From an uncultured Flavobacteriales bacterium (GTDB lineage Bacteria; Bacteroidota; Bacteroidia; Flavobacteriales; UBA7430): a DNA stretch of 5,583 nucleotides. The notes under the pieces were generated by a model. That model was given only the letters and a program-made list of their open reading frames with translations, did no database searches and was not told the DNA's origin. The DNA is taken from contig CAJWJW010000098.1 of NCBI GenBank assembly GCA_913041775.1, positions 1 to 5,583 of the forward strand, given 5' to 3'. The position numbers were made by a program, and so were the translations under genes. Shown here piece after piece: positions 4,506 through 5,583 of the stretch; the first letter of the stretch is position 1, and each line of letters opens with the position of its first letter.

Positions 4506-5583
4506 TTAAGACTCTAAAGAGTGAATATCAAAAATGGTGATTTCAGGATATATCCCCACCCTTCCTGCGTAACCTAAATGACCTAAACCTCTGTTAACAT
4601 ATAAATTTTTAGTGGCCTTAGAATGAATCCCTGCCCATTGTGGATATCTAAACTTAGCGGGACTCCATTTAAAACTACCTAACTCAATTCCGAATTGCAT
4701 ACCATGGGTATGACCAGACAACTGTAATTCAATTGGGAAGTTATGTGTACGAACTTGAGCATCCCAATGCGAAGGATCGTGAGATAATAAAATAGAACAA
4801 TTTTGAGGGTTTAAACCAGCTATAGATTTAGGGAAGTCGCCGTATTTAGAAAACCCACCAGCTCCCCAATTTTCTACACCAACTAAATTGAACGATGCTC
4901 CATTAATTTCGACAAGTCTATTTTCGTTAAGCAATAAATCAAAGCCAATTTTATTATGTACTTCATGAAACTTAGTTAAATTTTCGTCCCATTCTTTTTT
5001 ACCTGCTGCTGTTCGTTTATCAAGACCTAAGTAATCACCGTAATCGTGATTTCCCATAATAGAATACTTTCCATATTTAGCTTTAATTTTAGCTAAATGC
5101 GGAATAAATTCATCTGCTTCCCAATAATTATTATTAACCAAATCTCCAGTAAAAACAATAATATCAGCATTCTCATTATTAATGAGATCAATGATGTCTT
5201 GTACAGGTTGTGTACTCGTAAAACTACCAAGATGAAAATCGGATATTTGTATGATTTTTAGACCATTTAAAGCTTTAGGCCATTTATCTAGAGCTAATTT
5301 AATACGGTGTTTTTTATAGTTAAAACGCCCTACCACTATACCCCAAGACATAACTCCGAAGAATAGAGCACCAGAAATAAAACTCAAATTTTTAAGGAAG
5401 CTCGATCTAGAAATATTATGTGAACTCTCCTGCACTAAAACAGTTGTTTTAAACCATGAAAACACCCATTTGAAGAGTCTTAACAAATCATCAATTAATA
5501 AAGGAAAACAAGCAATAATTTTAGCTAAGTAAAAACTAATTACAAAAGCTCTTACTACAATTAAATATTTTGGAGCATCTGTA
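4506..5583 (-). CDS. Membrane-anchored metallophosphoesterase, partial at its 5' end
   Basis: 358 residues are visible; the frame stays open to the right edge, so the true start lies outside. A TTG at 5486 could be read as a start, but 32 further codons upstream encode membrane-like sequence ending LLIDDLLRLFKW, a stretch I associate with the N-terminal region of Bacteroidota homologues. A second hydrophobic segment (visible residues about 66-85) follows S58-R-S-S-F-L-K64, a degenerate form of the twin-arginine-like SRRxFLK. The calcineurin-like catalytic domain carries all expected metal-binding blocks: D115-F-H117, G146-D147, G177-N-H-D180, H268 (LLSHDP), and G290-H-T-H-G294. A Met follows where many relatives have Gly. 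It should be a two-metal phosphoesterase facing away from the cytoplasm, of the YkuE/YaeI type; possible substrates include phospholipid or lipid-phosphate esters, unproven. The downstream acyltransferase gene begins 2 bases after its stop, implying coupled expression. Confidence 0.87.
   Translation of the reverse strand, partial: TDAPKYLIVVRAFVISFYLAKIIACFPLLIDDLLRLFKWVFSWFKTTVLVQESSHNISRSSFLKNLSFISGALFFGVMSWGIVVGRFNYKKHRIKLALDKWPKALNGLKIIQISDFHLGSFTSTQPVQDIIDLINNENADIIVFTGDLVNNNYWEADEFIPHLAKIKAKYGKYSIMGNHDYGDYLGLDKRTAAGKKEWDENLTKFHEVHNKIGFDLLLNENRLVEINGASFNLVGVENWGAGGFSKYGDFPKSIAGLNPQNCSILLSHDPSHWDAQVRTHNFPIELQLSGHTHGMQFGIELGSFKWSPAKFRYPQWAGIHSKATKNLYVNRGLGHLGYAGRVGIYPEITIFDIHSLES

Noticed and set aside
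5484..5486. TTG as the start of the metallophosphoesterase
   Set aside because: The frame continues upstream to the window edge with plausible membrane-protein sequence, so this is most likely an internal Leu codon.

Overview
The window looks like chromosomal DNA of a Bacteroidota species, most likely a flavobacterium. The DNA is strongly AT-rich throughout. Two genes open with short lipoprotein signal peptides, no clear Shine-Dalgarno sequences are seen, one exact TAnnTTTG promoter element is present, and the QmcA-like and metallophosphoesterase proteins carry sequence features I associate with Bacteroidota. This taxonomic placement is inference from composition and protein style. I see no mobile element, CRISPR array, rRNA or tRNA.

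Left block (1-1789, minus strand): two overlapping genes for secreted lipoproteins. The upstream one (1262-1789) is a thioredoxin-fold redoxin with a CPLC motif. The downstream one (1-1269, cut by the window edge) joins a cytochrome c domain (CSSCH) to a two-domain type II copper monooxygenase of the PHM/DBM fold. Five of the six expected copper ligands are visible and the window stops exactly where the sixth (Met) should be. Its start is a TTG codon inside the end of the redoxin gene. The two products probably work together outside the cytoplasm in a copper/redox reaction whose substrate cannot be read from the sequence.

Middle block: a 165-nt divergent intergenic region (1790-1954) with a candidate promoter and two inverted repeats, followed on the plus strand by an NfeD-family membrane protein (1955-2395) and a QmcA/stomatin-like SPFH protein (2397-3380). 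They are one base apart, the classic NfeD-SPFH partner pair that forms membrane-domain scaffolds.

Right block (3382 to the right edge, minus strand): a metallophosphoesterase anchored in the membrane (4506 to beyond 5583, N-terminus outside the window) is followed two bases later by a two-domain GNAT/FemAB-like acyltransferase (3382-4503). The acyltransferase converges on qmcA with a single base between the stop codons. The strong intrinsic terminator for the plus-strand operon therefore lies inside the acyltransferase coding sequence.

The most noteworthy items are the cytochrome c-copper monooxygenase lipoprotein with its separate redoxin partner, and the terminator embedded in the opposing gene. 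The families themselves are known. I do not see a clearly new system.
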